NCBI GenBank assembly: GCA_024653905.1
Contig: JANLGZ010000044.1
Location: 1-15,133 of the forward strand
Length of the DNA stretch: 15,133 nucleotides
Source of the DNA: an archaeon
GTDB taxonomy: Archaea > Iainarchaeota > Iainarchaeia > Iainarchaeales > Iainarchaeaceae
Direction: 5' to 3'
Shown: one piece after another, positions 5,271 through 12,770 of the stretch
Numbering within the stretch: position 1 is the stretch's first letter
How the letters are laid out: every line of letters begins with the position of its first letter
The notes under the pieces: generated by a model
Seen by the model: only the letters and a program-made list of their open reading frames with translations
What the model was told of the DNA's origin: nothing
Databases searched by the model: none
Made by a program: the position numbers and the translations under genes

Positions 5271-5279
5271 AAAAAAAAA
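5271..5279 (-). terminator. T9 run directly after the DHH gene
   Basis: On the minus strand, nine T residues follow the TAA at 5280-5282 directly, with further T-rich sequence down to about 5253. Archaeal RNA polymerase terminates at oligo-T runs without needing a hairpin. This fits the end of the long minus-strand operon, facing the convergent 67-residue gene. Confidence 0.6.
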
Positions 5280-6284
5280 TTAGGTGTACTCTTTCAAAAT
5301 TGCTTTTTCTTTTTTGGAAATGAACTTATGAGTTAGGTCAACGCATTTCAAAAGCAACGGAATAACATCATCCCCTTTGCCATTAAAACCAGCAGCTCCT
5401 TGGTGGCCTCCGCCTTCCCCTGGAAAATAATTTTCTAATTTATTAAAAACATCCCTTGCTAAATCAAATTTGTTTTTATTCATCCAAGAATTATTCACAC
5501 GACCGCTTATTCTGATTGTTCCTTTTTCTGCAAAACCGCAAAAAGCAACATTAGCACCAATCCTTATCAACGCATTCGCAGCATCAGCTTCAAAAGCACC
5601 AACATCAGAAATAGCTATTATTGCATTTGCTGATTTGAAAATCCTAACCCTTTTAGCAGCTTTTAATGCTGCAATTTTTTGAGAAAAATCAATTTCAGTA
5701 GAAAACAAATCCACAAGACCTCTGTAAGAAAGCTCTGCTTTTTCCATTACCTCTGCCATTATTTTAAAAGTTACATGATCAGCAATATGAAAAGAAGCAG
5801 AATCGGTTATTATTCCAGAAGCAATGCACGCATAAGCATTCTTCGGAATTTTCACTTTAGTTTTTTTTAATAATTGATAAACTAGTTCAGTTGTGGAAAT
5901 TGCTTTTTTTGAAGCAAAAACATTATTTTTAGGAGCCATTATTTCCTTTTCTTCAGAGTGATGGTCTATGAGAAATTTTTCCCCCTTATAAGAGAAAAAG
6001 TTTTTTTGTAAAGACCCAAGCATTTTGCTTTTGTTAAAATCCACACACAACAAAGCATCAAAACCCTCAAAGGAAGGATTTATTTTGTAAGGAATTTTTA
6101 ATTGCTTTGTAAGAGCTTTTGCATTTAAATTTAAATGATCAGGAACGCCTATTGTTATTTTTGATTTTTCTTTTAACGAAAAATAGATTGCAGCTGCACT
6201 TGCTAATGAATCAACATCAGCACCAGCATGGGTTAGAATTAATAACTTCTTTCCAAACAACGGAGAGAGGTTGTTAAGAGGCAT
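5280..6284 (-). CDS. DHH/DHHA1 family phosphoesterase
   Basis: A 334-residue phosphoesterase with all the expected metal-binding motifs: HAGADVDS (H19, D23, D25), CVDFN (D82), DHH at 107-109, and IITDSASF (D161). The DHHA1 domain ends in GGGHQGAAGF (about 291-300), the substrate-binding loop. The DHH superfamily includes RecJ, nanoRNases that degrade very short RNAs, and pAp phosphatases. The size and domain order match the archaeal RecJ-like/nanoRNase-type group. It is the last gene of the exosome-type operon and begins one base after the prefoldin stop (TAA then ATG). Context suggests finishing the decay of short RNA products left by the exosome, but a DNA substrate cannot be excluded. Confidence 0.88.
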   Translation of the reverse strand: MPLNNLSPLFGKKLLILTHAGADVDSLASAAAIYFSLKEKSKITIGVPDHLNLNAKALTKQLKIPYKINPSFEGFDALLCVDFNKSKMLGSLQKNFFSYKGEKFLIDHHSEEKEIMAPKNNVFASKKAISTTELVYQLLKKTKVKIPKNAYACIASGIITDSASFHIADHVTFKIMAEVMEKAELSYRGLVDLFSTEIDFSQKIAALKAAKRVRIFKSANAIIAISDVGAFEADAANALIRIGANVAFCGFAEKGTIRISGRVNNSWMNKNKFDLARDVFNKLENYFPGEGGGHQGAAGFNGKGDDVIPLLLKCVDLTHKFISKKEKAILKEYT

Positions 6285-6638
6285 TTATTTTCCCTCTTTT
6301 TTTCCCTCATTTCCTGTTTGGGCTTTCTCAATTTCTGTTTTTAATTTATTGAGTTTGCCCATTAAATTTTCTTCCTGCTTTTTCAGAGTCTTTGCTCTTA
6401 AATCAATTGTTTCTTTTTGCTCTTCAAGATCTTTGCTGACTTTTTTTGCATCAGTTAAAATCAAAATATTTCCAACTGCCTTGTATACCTTTTCCTCTTT
6501 ACTGCTTTTTAGTTCGTCCAATGCCTCGGAAATAACCTGGCTTTGAATTTTCATACTCTGAGTTTGATTTTCTATTGCAGATAATTGGATTCTGCTTCTT
6601 TCAAACTCCTGAATACTTGTATTTACATCATCACTCAT
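6285..6638 (-). CDS. pfdB: Prefoldin subunit beta
   Basis: A 117-residue small coiled-coil protein. Prefoldin is a hexameric jellyfish-shaped chaperone that hands unfolded proteins to the thermosome. Visible features are an N-terminal helix with heptads (about 8-45), the hallmark beta-hairpin segment VYKAVGNILI (about 51-60) and a second long helix (about 65-105). The tail is lysine-rich. The ATG at 6638 overlaps the end of pcc1, and its Shine-Dalgarno GAGGTGA lies within the last pcc1 codons. Length and central motif are typical for the beta subunit. Confidence 0.92.
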   Translation of the reverse strand: MSDDVNTSIQEFERSRIQLSAIENQTQSMKIQSQVISEALDELKSSKEEKVYKAVGNILILTDAKKVSKDLEEQKETIDLRAKTLKKQEENLMGKLNKLKTEIEKAQTGNEGKKEGK

Positions 6639-6885
6639 TTGTTTTCACCTCTGAAACTTCCTTGCATAATTCTAAGAGCCTCGTGAAAGTAAATTCCGAA
6701 GCTTTTAATGCTGATTCATCTTCAGCACTTATTTTGAGCAAAACAACATTTTTATTAGTATTTATAGTGGTTTTTGAGCGTTTTTGGAATTCCGTATTAA
6801 GTTCCACAGAAACCGCTCTGCAAACAGCATTTGCTGTTCCCTCATCAGGAAACTCAAATTGCGTTTCAAGTTCCATGAAAATCAT
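6631..6885 (-). CDS. pcc1: KEOPS complex subunit Pcc1
   Basis: An 84-residue protein that dimerises and supports Kae1 within KEOPS, the complex making t6A37 on ANN-decoding tRNAs. It shows the family's alternating strand-helix pattern: LETQFEFPDEGTANAVCRAV, then TINTNKNVVLLKISAEDESALKAS, and a final helix FTRLLELCKEV. The AEDESALKASEFT segment corresponds to the conserved A-D-ALRAS motif. ATG at 6885 overlaps the rpoP stop as ATGA; ATG at 6876 would remove three residues. It sits between rpoP and prefoldin beta, a gene order known from archaeal exosome superoperons. Confidence 0.88.
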   Translation of the reverse strand: MIFMELETQFEFPDEGTANAVCRAVSVELNTEFQKRSKTTINTNKNVVLLKISAEDESALKASEFTFTRLLELCKEVSEVKTNE

Positions 6886-7013
6886 CGAGCATTAACTGTT
6901 TTTGTGAGTGGTTCTCTTATTTTTGAGAAAACCTTGTAACCGCAACCAGGGCATCTTATAGCGCCATTAGGAAGAGTTGCAACTTCTTTTCTGCAATTTA
7001 AACATAGGTACAT
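6882..7013 (-). CDS. rpoP: DNA-directed RNA polymerase subunit P (Rpb12-like)
   Basis: A 43-residue zinc-ribbon subunit of RNA polymerase. It reads MYLCLNCRKEVATLPNG, then IRCPGCGYKVFSKIR. The zinc ligands are C4, C7, C21 and C24, and the basic C-terminal tail is typical. Its ATG shares bases with the eL43 stop (TAATG), and its TGA overlaps the pcc1 start (ATGA), so it is translationally coupled on both sides. GAAGGTGA in the last eL43 codons serves as its ribosome site. RpoP between eL43 and Pcc1 is the usual archaeal arrangement. Confidence 0.93.
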   Translation of the reverse strand: MYLCLNCRKEVATLPNGAIRCPGCGYKVFSKIREPLTKTVNAR

Positions 7014-7468
7014 TAGTTTTCACCTTCAGCATCAGTTTCTTTTTCAGATTCTTCTTTGACTTCATCAGCTTGTGCTTTATTTTCCTTTATTTCTTTTTTA
7101 GCTGGTTTCTTAGACTCTTTCTTTTCATCTTCCTTTACTTCTTTTTCACCTTTAACTTCCTTTATTTCTTCTTTTATTTCAGAAAGTTTTTCTATTGCTT
7201 CAGGAACAAATCTTTTCTGGGAAACCATCTGGCCGATTAAACCACCAGTAAGGGTTTTTGGAAAATATGCTCCGCCGACAAATTCATAAGCGCATTTTTT
7301 ACATGCAAAGATTCCCCTGCTTTTTCTCTTAACTGTAGGAGAACCGCAATTAGGACATTTCTGCTTCTGAACCTGTATTGATTCTACTTTGAGCAGTTTC
7401 TTCCTTATGCCTACTCCATATCTTACGCCGAAACGGCCTGTGCTTCCTACTTTTTTTGTTTCTCCCAT
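7013..7468 (-). CDS. rpl37ae: Large ribosomal subunit protein eL43 (L37Ae) with long charged C-terminal tail
   Basis: The first 85-90 residues are typical eL43: TKKVGSTGRFGVRYGVGIRK, a zinc finger with C38, C41, C56 and C59 (CPNC and CKKC), then EFVGGAYFPKTL. The family normally ends near 90 residues. Here another 60 or so follow, almost entirely E, K, D and A with helix-forming EIKEEIKEVKGEKEVKE repeats. A longer acidic/lysine tail is unusual and could extend from the ribosome surface. The end of the tail (EGEN) doubles as the Shine-Dalgarno region of rpoP. The start ATG is preceded by AGGGG about 8 bases upstream, 11 bases after the rrp42 stop. Confidence 0.93.
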   Translation of the reverse strand: MGETKKVGSTGRFGVRYGVGIRKKLLKVESIQVQKQKCPNCGSPTVKRKSRGIFACKKCAYEFVGGAYFPKTLTGGLIGQMVSQKRFVPEAIEKLSEIKEEIKEVKGEKEVKEDEKKESKKPAKKEIKENKAQADEVKEESEKETDAEGEN

Positions 7469-7479
7469 AATTAATTCCC

Positions 7480-8265
7480 CTATAGTAACTTTCTTATTTG
7501 TTTGCTGTTCTTCAAAGCCACATCTATTGCACGGTCTATCTCAGAAACGCTGAAAGAACCAGATAATCCCTTCTGGAAAGCAGTTATTTGGTCTGCTTCT
7601 GTTACTGCAACAGAAAACCTAGCATTCATTGCTTTTTCCTCTGAAATTGTTGGATCTGCAACAACAACATTACCTATTTTTGCGAATGTATTAAGGATAG
7701 GTTGTGCATTTAACTTTATTTTTCCAGCATATTCATCCTTTACTATTTCTCCATCCTCAACTTTTGGTAATTGTGCGCCTTGCAAAGCTTTTAATGCAGC
7801 TATTCCACATGCATCAAACAAATTCCCATCATTGTTTAATGGATAAATATCCACAAAACCAATCCAGCATTTTTCTCCCTCAGTAATGCTTAAACTTTTG
7901 AAATCAACCGCGCCTGATTCTCTGATGCCTCTATCAACCACTCTTGATAGTTCAATTGCATTTTCTCTTGGAGGACCTGTTTCAAATTCAGGGTCAGCAA
8001 AAGGCAAAAGTTCAACTCCAACACTGATTGATCCTTGATCAGGAGAATCTGGGTATGGCTCGCCTAAAATCATTTTGACTCCAGCTATTACTTCTGTTTG
8101 CCCAAGTTTTACTCTTGCTTCTCCGTTAGCGTTATGGCTGACATCTTCAGTAATAATAACATTTCTCATGTCATCTACTTTTCTTCCATCGGCCCTTGCG
8201 CCTTTTTTCAAATCAGCGATTATTTTGTCTACTCTTAAATCCCATAATTCTGATGAGCTATTCAT
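7480..8265 (-). CDS. rrp42: Exosome complex subunit Rrp42
   Basis: A 261-residue RNase PH-fold protein. Rrp42 is the non-catalytic partner that alternates with Rrp41 in the archaeal exosome hexamer ring and contributes RNA-binding arginines. Visible: RADGRKVDDMRNV near the start, VKLGQTEVIAGVK, FADPEFETGPPRENAIELSRVVDRGIR, and NNDGNLFDACGIAALKAL. The paired catalytic aspartates of Rrp41 are not found in the equivalent C-terminal region, as expected. The ATG overlaps the rrp41 stop by 4 bases, and AAAGGAG within the last rrp41 codons is the probable ribosome site. Confidence 0.95.
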   Translation of the reverse strand: MNSSSELWDLRVDKIIADLKKGARADGRKVDDMRNVIITEDVSHNANGEARVKLGQTEVIAGVKMILGEPYPDSPDQGSISVGVELLPFADPEFETGPPRENAIELSRVVDRGIRESGAVDFKSLSITEGEKCWIGFVDIYPLNNDGNLFDACGIAALKALQGAQLPKVEDGEIVKDEYAGKIKLNAQPILNTFAKIGNVVVADPTISEEKAMNARFSVAVTEADQITAFQKGLSGSFSVSEIDRAIDVALKNSKQIRKLL

Positions 8266-9035
8266 TGTGCCTCAACTCCTTTCTTTGATTTTTTAGTTTC
8301 GGTTTCAGAATCAATATATTTTGCTTTTATTGCATTCTTCTGAATTTCATAAACTTCTTTTGAAGATTTCACTCCGGCTTTGTAAGCTTCTTGCCATTCT
8401 TTTTTGCTTATAACTCCGTCAAGTTGAAGCAATACTATTTCCTCAGAGTTTGGCAAAATTGCCATAGGAATATCAACAGCATCTGGTGCATCTTCCTCAT
8501 CCTTGTTTAAATCAACAATGATTTTTCCGCCTGCTCTTCCAACTCCTGTTCCGCAAACCATATCTCTCATTGGAATTCCTGCATCTGCTAGTGCAACTGA
8601 TGCTGCGGTTAAAGCTGCTATTCTGCTCCCTGCATCTGAATCAACTATTTCAACAGTAATATCTATCTGAGTATTTGGAAATCTCTCAACGAAAACAGCT
8701 TTTTCTAATGCTTCTCCGCAAACTTTTGAGATTTCTATTTCTCTTCTTCCTGGTCTAGGATTTTTCCTATCAGGAACACTGAATGATGCCATTCTGTAAT
8801 TCAATTTTATTACTGCTTTGTATGGAGATGCTGAATGTTTTGGTAAGCATTCTCTTGGACCATAAACTCCTGCATAAACTTTATTCTGACCCCATTCTAA
8901 ATAAGCTGAACCATCAGCTCTTGGGATTACTCCTGCCGTAATTTTTATTGGTCTTAATTCATCTACTTTTCTTCCGTCAAGTCTTTTTCCTTTTGAATCA
9001 ACGTAAACAATTTTTTCTTCTTTTTTCTTTGCCAT
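8262..9035 (-). CDS. rrp41: Exosome catalytic subunit Rrp41
   Basis: A 257-residue RNase PH-fold protein carrying the phosphorolytic 3'-to-5' RNase and polyadenylating activity of the archaeal exosome. Key regions: RLDGRKVDELRPI (18-30), YGPRECLPKH with phosphate/RNA-binding arginines, NYRMASFS (79-86), GRREIEISK, and the acidic active-site region with D182 and D188 in EDAPDAVDIPMAILP. The final 15-20 residues are a charged extension. It starts directly after the rrp4 stop (TAA-ATG), and its Shine-Dalgarno GAAGGTGA lies inside the last rrp4 codons. Confidence 0.96.
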   Translation of the reverse strand: MAKKKEEKIVYVDSKGKRLDGRKVDELRPIKITAGVIPRADGSAYLEWGQNKVYAGVYGPRECLPKHSASPYKAVIKLNYRMASFSVPDRKNPRPGRREIEISKVCGEALEKAVFVERFPNTQIDITVEIVDSDAGSRIAALTAASVALADAGIPMRDMVCGTGVGRAGGKIIVDLNKDEEDAPDAVDIPMAILPNSEEIVLLQLDGVISKKEWQEAYKAGVKSSKEVYEIQKNAIKAKYIDSETETKKSKKGVEAQ

Positions 9036-9674
9036 TTAGTTTTCACCTTCTTGTTCATTTTTAGCAGGATTTACTTTCAAAAAGTCCTGCATTTTGTTTG
9101 TAAGATTACTTAAGTGAGCTTCGTCTTCGATTTTTTTGATTGATTTTTTTAACAATTCTATATCTCCGCCTTTTGCCCAAATTCTTCCATTACGCCCTAC
9201 AATAAGATTGCTTTTTGTTCCTTCTTTCAAAATATTAAGCATTGAACCTTCCCTGCCTATTGCCCTTGGAACTTTCACAGGACTTATTTGGATTATTTCT
9301 CCACCAAAGAAAACCCTTGGATTTGCCAAATCAACTTCGTTCAATTCATTAACTTTCATTATTTTTGCTGATACAACTGAACCAGGTTTTAAAATTTCTC
9401 TCAAATCTCTTTTTGAAATTACACTCGGATAGAAGCTGTTTATATCAACCATATAAACAGAAAATTTCTCTGCTGAAATAACCCCTATAATTACATCCCC
9501 TACTTGAGGCAGATATTTTCCTTCCAAAGGAACCACTGATGCAAAATCAGATTCATCATTAACTACCCCTATTGAGTCAGAATATATTTTTCCTTCCCTT
9601 ACAAAAACATGGCTTCCCAGTTTTTTTCTTTCCTCAGTAACCAGTTCTCCTGGTATTACTATTCGTTTAGCCAT
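9036..9674 (-). CDS. rrp4: Exosome RNA-binding cap subunit Rrp4
   Basis: A 212-residue cap protein that binds RNA and guides it into the Rrp41/Rrp42 ring. The N-terminal domain begins IVIPGELVTEE. A central S1 domain covers about 60-135 (VGDVIIGVISAEKFSVYMVD). The C-terminal KH domain shows VPRAIGREGSMLNIL and NLIVGRNGRIWAKG. ATG at 9674 is chosen over the longer frame from 9722 because it has a strong GAGGTGA Shine-Dalgarno and begins at the conserved sequence. The longer start would overlap SBDS. The SBDS stop codon TGA is itself the end of that Shine-Dalgarno. Confidence 0.95.
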   Translation of the reverse strand: MAKRIVIPGELVTEERKKLGSHVFVREGKIYSDSIGVVNDESDFASVVPLEGKYLPQVGDVIIGVISAEKFSVYMVDINSFYPSVISKRDLREILKPGSVVSAKIMKVNELNEVDLANPRVFFGGEIIQISPVKVPRAIGREGSMLNILKEGTKSNLIVGRNGRIWAKGGDIELLKKSIKKIEDEAHLSNLTNKMQDFLKVNPAKNEQEGEN

Positions 9675-9681
9675 TTTATTT

Positions 9682-10383
9682 TCACCTCTTATCATCAATA
9701 ATCTTTGTTTCAACATCTCCATGAGTCAAATGATTCAACTCATTGAAGAGATCCTGCTTTGTTCCCGCAGGAAGTTCTAACATTGCAACTAAAGAACCAT
9801 CATTCTGCCATTCTTCTTTTTCAAGACCATACTTATGCAAAATAACCGAAGCCTTTCCTGAAAATTGTGCAGGAACCCTTACAGCTATTTTGAGTTTTTC
9901 CATTGATAGTGGCAGTATTTTTTTAATTTCCTTAACAACCTCAGCAATCTGTTCCTTGACAGTTTTGTTGAGGTCAACATTAAACTTAATTTCATTCAAA
10001 GCATTCTCAATCCTTTGCACAGGGTGAGGAGTATTTGTTTGAGGGTTAATTGCGTTTCTTGAAATAAATGTAACAATTTCTTTTCTCTTCTTTTCTGTAA
10101 TTGCTCTTCTCTGATCAGTCGTTAACTGCACTTCTCCTTCCATAATAATTATTTTTGCGATTTCTTTCACATCAGTTGTGTGAAAAACTTTTTGCAAAGT
10201 TTCCTCTGATTTATCCTCACCTTTTTTAGCATCCTTAAACACAGTATCAGCTGCTAAAAGATCATCAAAATTAATGTCTTTTCCGTGCTTCAGATCCATC
10301 GCTAAGTCTGGGTCTACGAGTATCTCGAATTTTTCACCTGAATGCTCGTAACGAGCAATCACGGCATCTTCCGTTCTAACCAT
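9682..10383 (-). CDS. sdo1: Ribosome maturation protein SDO1 (SBDS homologue)
   Basis: A 233-residue protein with the three-domain SBDS layout. The N-terminal FYSH domain (about 1-90) includes KFEILVDPDLAMDLKHG. The helical middle domain (about 95-165) holds the hallmark SRNAINPQTNTPHPVQRIE. The C-terminal ferredoxin-like domain (about 165-233) includes LKIAVRVPAQFSGKA. In eukaryotes SBDS helps release the anti-association factor eIF6 from 60S subunits, and the archaeal protein is thought to act similarly in large-subunit maturation. It follows psmA by 20 bases, with a GAAGGT-like ribosome site. Its position between proteasome alpha and rrp4 is the classic archaeal order. Confidence 0.96.
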   Translation of the reverse strand: MVRTEDAVIARYEHSGEKFEILVDPDLAMDLKHGKDINFDDLLAADTVFKDAKKGEDKSEETLQKVFHTTDVKEIAKIIIMEGEVQLTTDQRRAITEKKRKEIVTFISRNAINPQTNTPHPVQRIENALNEIKFNVDLNKTVKEQIAEVVKEIKKILPLSMEKLKIAVRVPAQFSGKASVILHKYGLEKEEWQNDGSLVAMLELPAGTKQDLFNELNHLTHGDVETKIIDDKR

Positions 10384-10403
10384 TTGAAATAAAACCTTCT
10401 TTT

Positions 10404-11138
10404 TTACTGCTTATTATTCATGAAACCCTTCAATTCTTCCTGAGTAATAGGTTTGAATTCTCGCGATTCATCCACGATTGTGAACTGCAGTTTATTAGCA
10501 TCAAATTTTTCCTTTTCATCAAGGCTATGTTCAAGAGCTTTTAACAATAATTTTATTGCAGCATCTTTTGAAAGATTTTCTTTCCAATCTTTCTCGAACA
10601 ATTCCATTGCTTTGTTTCTATTTTTTCCTATTGCAATTGCATGATATTCTGCAAGTGCACCTGATGGCTCTGTTTCAAAAAGCCTCTTTCCTGTATTATC
10701 AATTCCCCCAATGATTAATGAAACACCAAAAGGTCTCATTCCACCATATTGGGTAAAAACCTGCATTACATTAGAAACTTCTTTTACTAAAGTTTCAATC
10801 TGAATTGCTTCCTCATAATACATCCTGTTTTCCTGAGCTTTCTGTCTTGCATTGCCGATTATTCTTCTTGCATCTCCAACAAGACCAGCTGAAACCGCAA
10901 CAATATGATCATCAATTGGAAATATTTTTTCAACTGAATCAGGCAAAAGCAATTTGCTGTTTATTTTCTTAAAAGCTCCAAAAATGATTCCATTATGGTA
11001 TTTACATGCAACTCCCATTGTGCCTTGTGAAACGATTTTTGACGCATATTCAACCTGATATAATCTGCCATCAGGGCTGAACATTGTTGCTGCTCTGTCG
11101 TAGTTCGCTGGTTGAGAAACTGGATACAAAAAGATCAC
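10404..11138 (-). CDS. psmA: Proteasome subunit alpha
   Basis: A 244-residue alpha subunit of the 20S proteasome; alpha rings gate access to the proteolytic chamber. It shows YDRAATMFSPDGRLYQVEYASK, the family signature, then GTMGVACKY, VSAGLVGDARRII, and TQYGGMRPFGVSLIIGG. There is no N-terminal propeptide or catalytic Thr, as expected for alpha. GTG at 11138 is the annotated start. TTG at 11129 would give MYPVSQPANYDRA and has GTGAT about 4 bases upstream, so it is a real alternative. The catalytic beta subunit is not in this window. A TATA box about 40 bases upstream suggests its own promoter within the superoperon. Confidence 0.95.
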   Translation of the reverse strand: MIFLYPVSQPANYDRAATMFSPDGRLYQVEYASKIVSQGTMGVACKYHNGIIFGAFKKINSKLLLPDSVEKIFPIDDHIVAVSAGLVGDARRIIGNARQKAQENRMYYEEAIQIETLVKEVSNVMQVFTQYGGMRPFGVSLIIGGIDNTGKRLFETEPSGALAEYHAIAIGKNRNKAMELFEKDWKENLSKDAAIKLLLKALEHSLDEKEKFDANKLQFTIVDESREFKPITQEELKGFMNNKQ

Positions 11139-11172
11139 TTTTCCTTTCTACTTAATTATCTATTTCTAATCA

Positions 11173-11186
11173 GTAATATATATAAA
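11173..11186 (-). promoter_or_regulatory. Predicted psmA promoter (TATA box)
   Basis: On the minus strand, TTTATATATATTAC lies immediately after the rnp2 stop and about 40 bases before the psmA start. This would place transcription initiation near 11154, with a short leader containing AAAGGA. It is the longest gap (56 bases) among the genes between rnp3 and the DHH gene, which supports a second transcription start here. Confidence 0.5.
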
Positions 11187-11194
11187 GCGAACTT

Positions 11195-11539
11195 TCAACT
11201 TGTTAATTTGGCAATAGAACCCGAAACATTGAGTATTAGAGGAATTATTTCCTGATTATCAACACTTTTCAAAAACAATAAGCCCGCTTTCACGTTTTCC
11301 TCTTCAGTATGAGAACATCTCAGAATTCCCTCATTTTTGGCAGAATTCCACTTAACAACCCATAATTTCTGCTCCGCAATCCCCTTTTCTCCAAAAACTC
11401 CTCTAAAAGTACCCCAAATGGCTTTTTTGACAGATTCTTCTTTCAAAGCATTATTGCATATGAATTCAAATTTTATGTAACGCTTTTTACCCCTTAAAGT
11501 TGGCGGAATCGGTTTCAATGATTTTTTCTTATCAGCCAT
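11195..11539 (-). CDS. rnp2: RNase P protein component 2 (Pop5)
   Basis: A 114-residue protein subunit of archaeal RNase P, which removes tRNA 5' leaders; Pop5 pairs with Rpp30. It begins with the conserved PIPPTLRGKKRYIKFEFIC, continues with VFGEKGIAEQKLWVVKWN and GILRCSHTEEENVKAGLLFL, and ends LNVSGSIAKL, the usual VSGTIK-like tail. The size is typical. Its start overlaps the end of the HD-domain gene by 8 bases, suggesting coupled translation. The other RNase P proteins (Rpp21, Rpp29) and the RNA are not in this window. Confidence 0.9.
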   Translation of the reverse strand: MADKKKSLKPIPPTLRGKKRYIKFEFICNNALKEESVKKAIWGTFRGVFGEKGIAEQKLWVVKWNSAKNEGILRCSHTEEENVKAGLLFLKSVDNQEIIPLILNVSGSIAKLTS

Positions 11540-12119
11540 TCAAATCATCTTCCAAAATATCCCTTTTCAAACCAGCAAGTTCAAAAATTTCCTTTTCAAT
11601 TTTTTTAGCATTCTCCTCTGTTGAAATAATCTGCTTCATTTTTTTATCACTTTCAGAACCATACTTATTTTTCAAATACACATATCTTGCAATTAACGAA
11701 ACCAGCTTGTCATGATTAACGCGTTTATCTGCATACCAAACAATTTTTGCTTCAAGCAAAGTTTTTGCATCAAACTGATTCACTTCATCAAGACCATGCT
11801 GTTCCAGAACTTTTCCAAATTCAGGAAACCCTTTTTGGCTCAAAACTTTACTGGCTTCTTCTGTATGCCTGCAATTATTTTCAACACAATACATTTTCAT
11901 TACATCATGAAGCAAGGCTCCTTTATCAACCAAATCTAAATTAATTTCTTTTTCAGTTTTAGAAATTTTTTTAGCTAAAAAGTTTGCAATCTTTCTCACC
12001 ATTGCAATGTGAGATTTAATATGCTCAGGAACTTTGTACTCTTCTATAATAGAATTGCATTCTTCTAAAGAGGGAATTTTCATTTTATTCATTTTATTCA
12101 TTTTACCAACCTGATTCAT
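11532..12119 (-). CDS. HD-domain phosphohydrolase-like protein
   Basis: A protein of up to 195 residues with an HD metal-binding domain: H37 in KSHIAMVRKI, the HD pair H71-D72 in GALLHDVMKM, further histidines in RHTEEAS and LEQHGL, and D131 in VWYADKRV. HD enzymes hydrolyse phosphate esters in nucleotides or cyclic phosphodiesters, and the substrate here is unknown. The ATG at 12119 overlaps the rnp3 stop as ATGA. The start region carries a 9-base unit repeated three times (12081-12107, the last copy imperfect), giving MNKMNKMK. ATG at 12101, preceded by AGGT, is therefore an equally good start. It overlaps both RNase P genes, so a role in RNA metabolism is a fair inference. Confidence 0.8.
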   Translation of the reverse strand: MNQVGKMNKMNKMKIPSLEECNSIIEEYKVPEHIKSHIAMVRKIANFLAKKISKTEKEINLDLVDKGALLHDVMKMYCVENNCRHTEEASKVLSQKGFPEFGKVLEQHGLDEVNQFDAKTLLEAKIVWYADKRVNHDKLVSLIARYVYLKNKYGSESDKKMKQIISTEENAKKIEKEIFELAGLKRDILEDDLNG

Positions 12120-12736
12120 TGTAATCTCTCCAAAAACTTTTCGCTGTTTTTTCTGATTGTTTTCAAAGCGGTTTCTTTTTTCATTCCTAAAAAAACTCCA
12201 AAAGAACTCAAATCTTTAGAAGCACGCATTTGTTGTTTTTCTTTTGCACCTGAAACAAATAGCAAAGGCGCTTTTGATTTTTCAATTAATTTTAAACAAA
12301 AAATAGCATTTTTCATTAGTTGTGTTTGACCAAATCCTTTTGTTTCTAAAAAATCATTAAACAAAAAACAAGTGAAAACATTATTTTCTTTAAGAACATT
12401 TGCTGTTGCTAAATCGAAAGCATTTTTTCCTGAACTAAATGGTTGTAAAAGCAAATCCGCTTTCTGATTCGCAGCCCATGAATTCATTTCAATAGAGCCA
12501 CCTTTAACAGCTATAAAATCGCAGAGTTTTTTGAATTTCTGAAATTCTTTATTATCTTTTTTTTCAAGAACTTTACAAGAGAATAATTTTACTTTTGATT
12601 TTCTTTTTTTAGAATTGAATTCTTTCAATTCTGTTTCGGAAAAATTCTTCGCAACAATAACTATTTCATCCCTGAACTTTGCGGATAAATCATCAATTTC
12701 ATTCAATTCTGAAAACTGGATTAAATTCAGGTTCAT
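12116..12736 (-). CDS. rnp3: RNase P protein component 3 (Rpp30)
   Basis: A 206-residue PHP-like TIM-barrel subunit of RNase P that pairs with Pop5. The family is divergent at the N-terminus. Recognisable parts are DFIAVKGGSIEMNSWAAN with KADLLLQPF (about 92-117), FDLATANVLKENNVFTCF, and the C-terminal PLLFVSGAKEKQQMRASKDL followed by GVFLGMKKETALKTI. This fits the conserved SGA-x-R and GM-x-A pattern of Rpp30. A TATA-like AGTATTTAATT at 12760-12770 lies about 29 bases before the ATG without a Shine-Dalgarno, so this gene probably begins a leaderless transcript. It is followed by the HD gene with an ATGA overlap. Confidence 0.85.
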   Translation of the reverse strand: MNLNLIQFSELNEIDDLSAKFRDEIVIVAKNFSETELKEFNSKKRKSKVKLFSCKVLEKKDNKEFQKFKKLCDFIAVKGGSIEMNSWAANQKADLLLQPFSSGKNAFDLATANVLKENNVFTCFLFNDFLETKGFGQTQLMKNAIFCLKLIEKSKAPLLFVSGAKEKQQMRASKDLSSFGVFLGMKKETALKTIRKNSEKFLERLQ

Positions 12737-12759
12737 AGTGAGAAATTATGCAGAAAAAC

Positions 12760-12770
12760 AATTAAATACT
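12760..12770 (-). promoter_or_regulatory. Predicted rnp3 promoter (TATA box)
   Basis: AGTATTTAATT on the minus strand lies about 29 bases upstream of the rnp3 ATG. No ribosome-binding site separates them, which fits a leaderless mRNA starting at or next to the start codon. It would drive the rnp3-HD-rnp2 unit independently of eL15. Confidence 0.45.

Noticed and set aside
6977..7289. Plus-strand Phe/Ser-rich ORFs opposite eL43
   Set aside because: Their composition is the mirror of the E/K-rich eL43 tail on the other strand. They are shadows, not genes.
9675..9722. Sixteen-residue N-terminal extension of Rrp4
   Set aside because: It would overlap SBDS by 41 bases, while ATG 9674 has a strong GAGGTGA at correct spacing.
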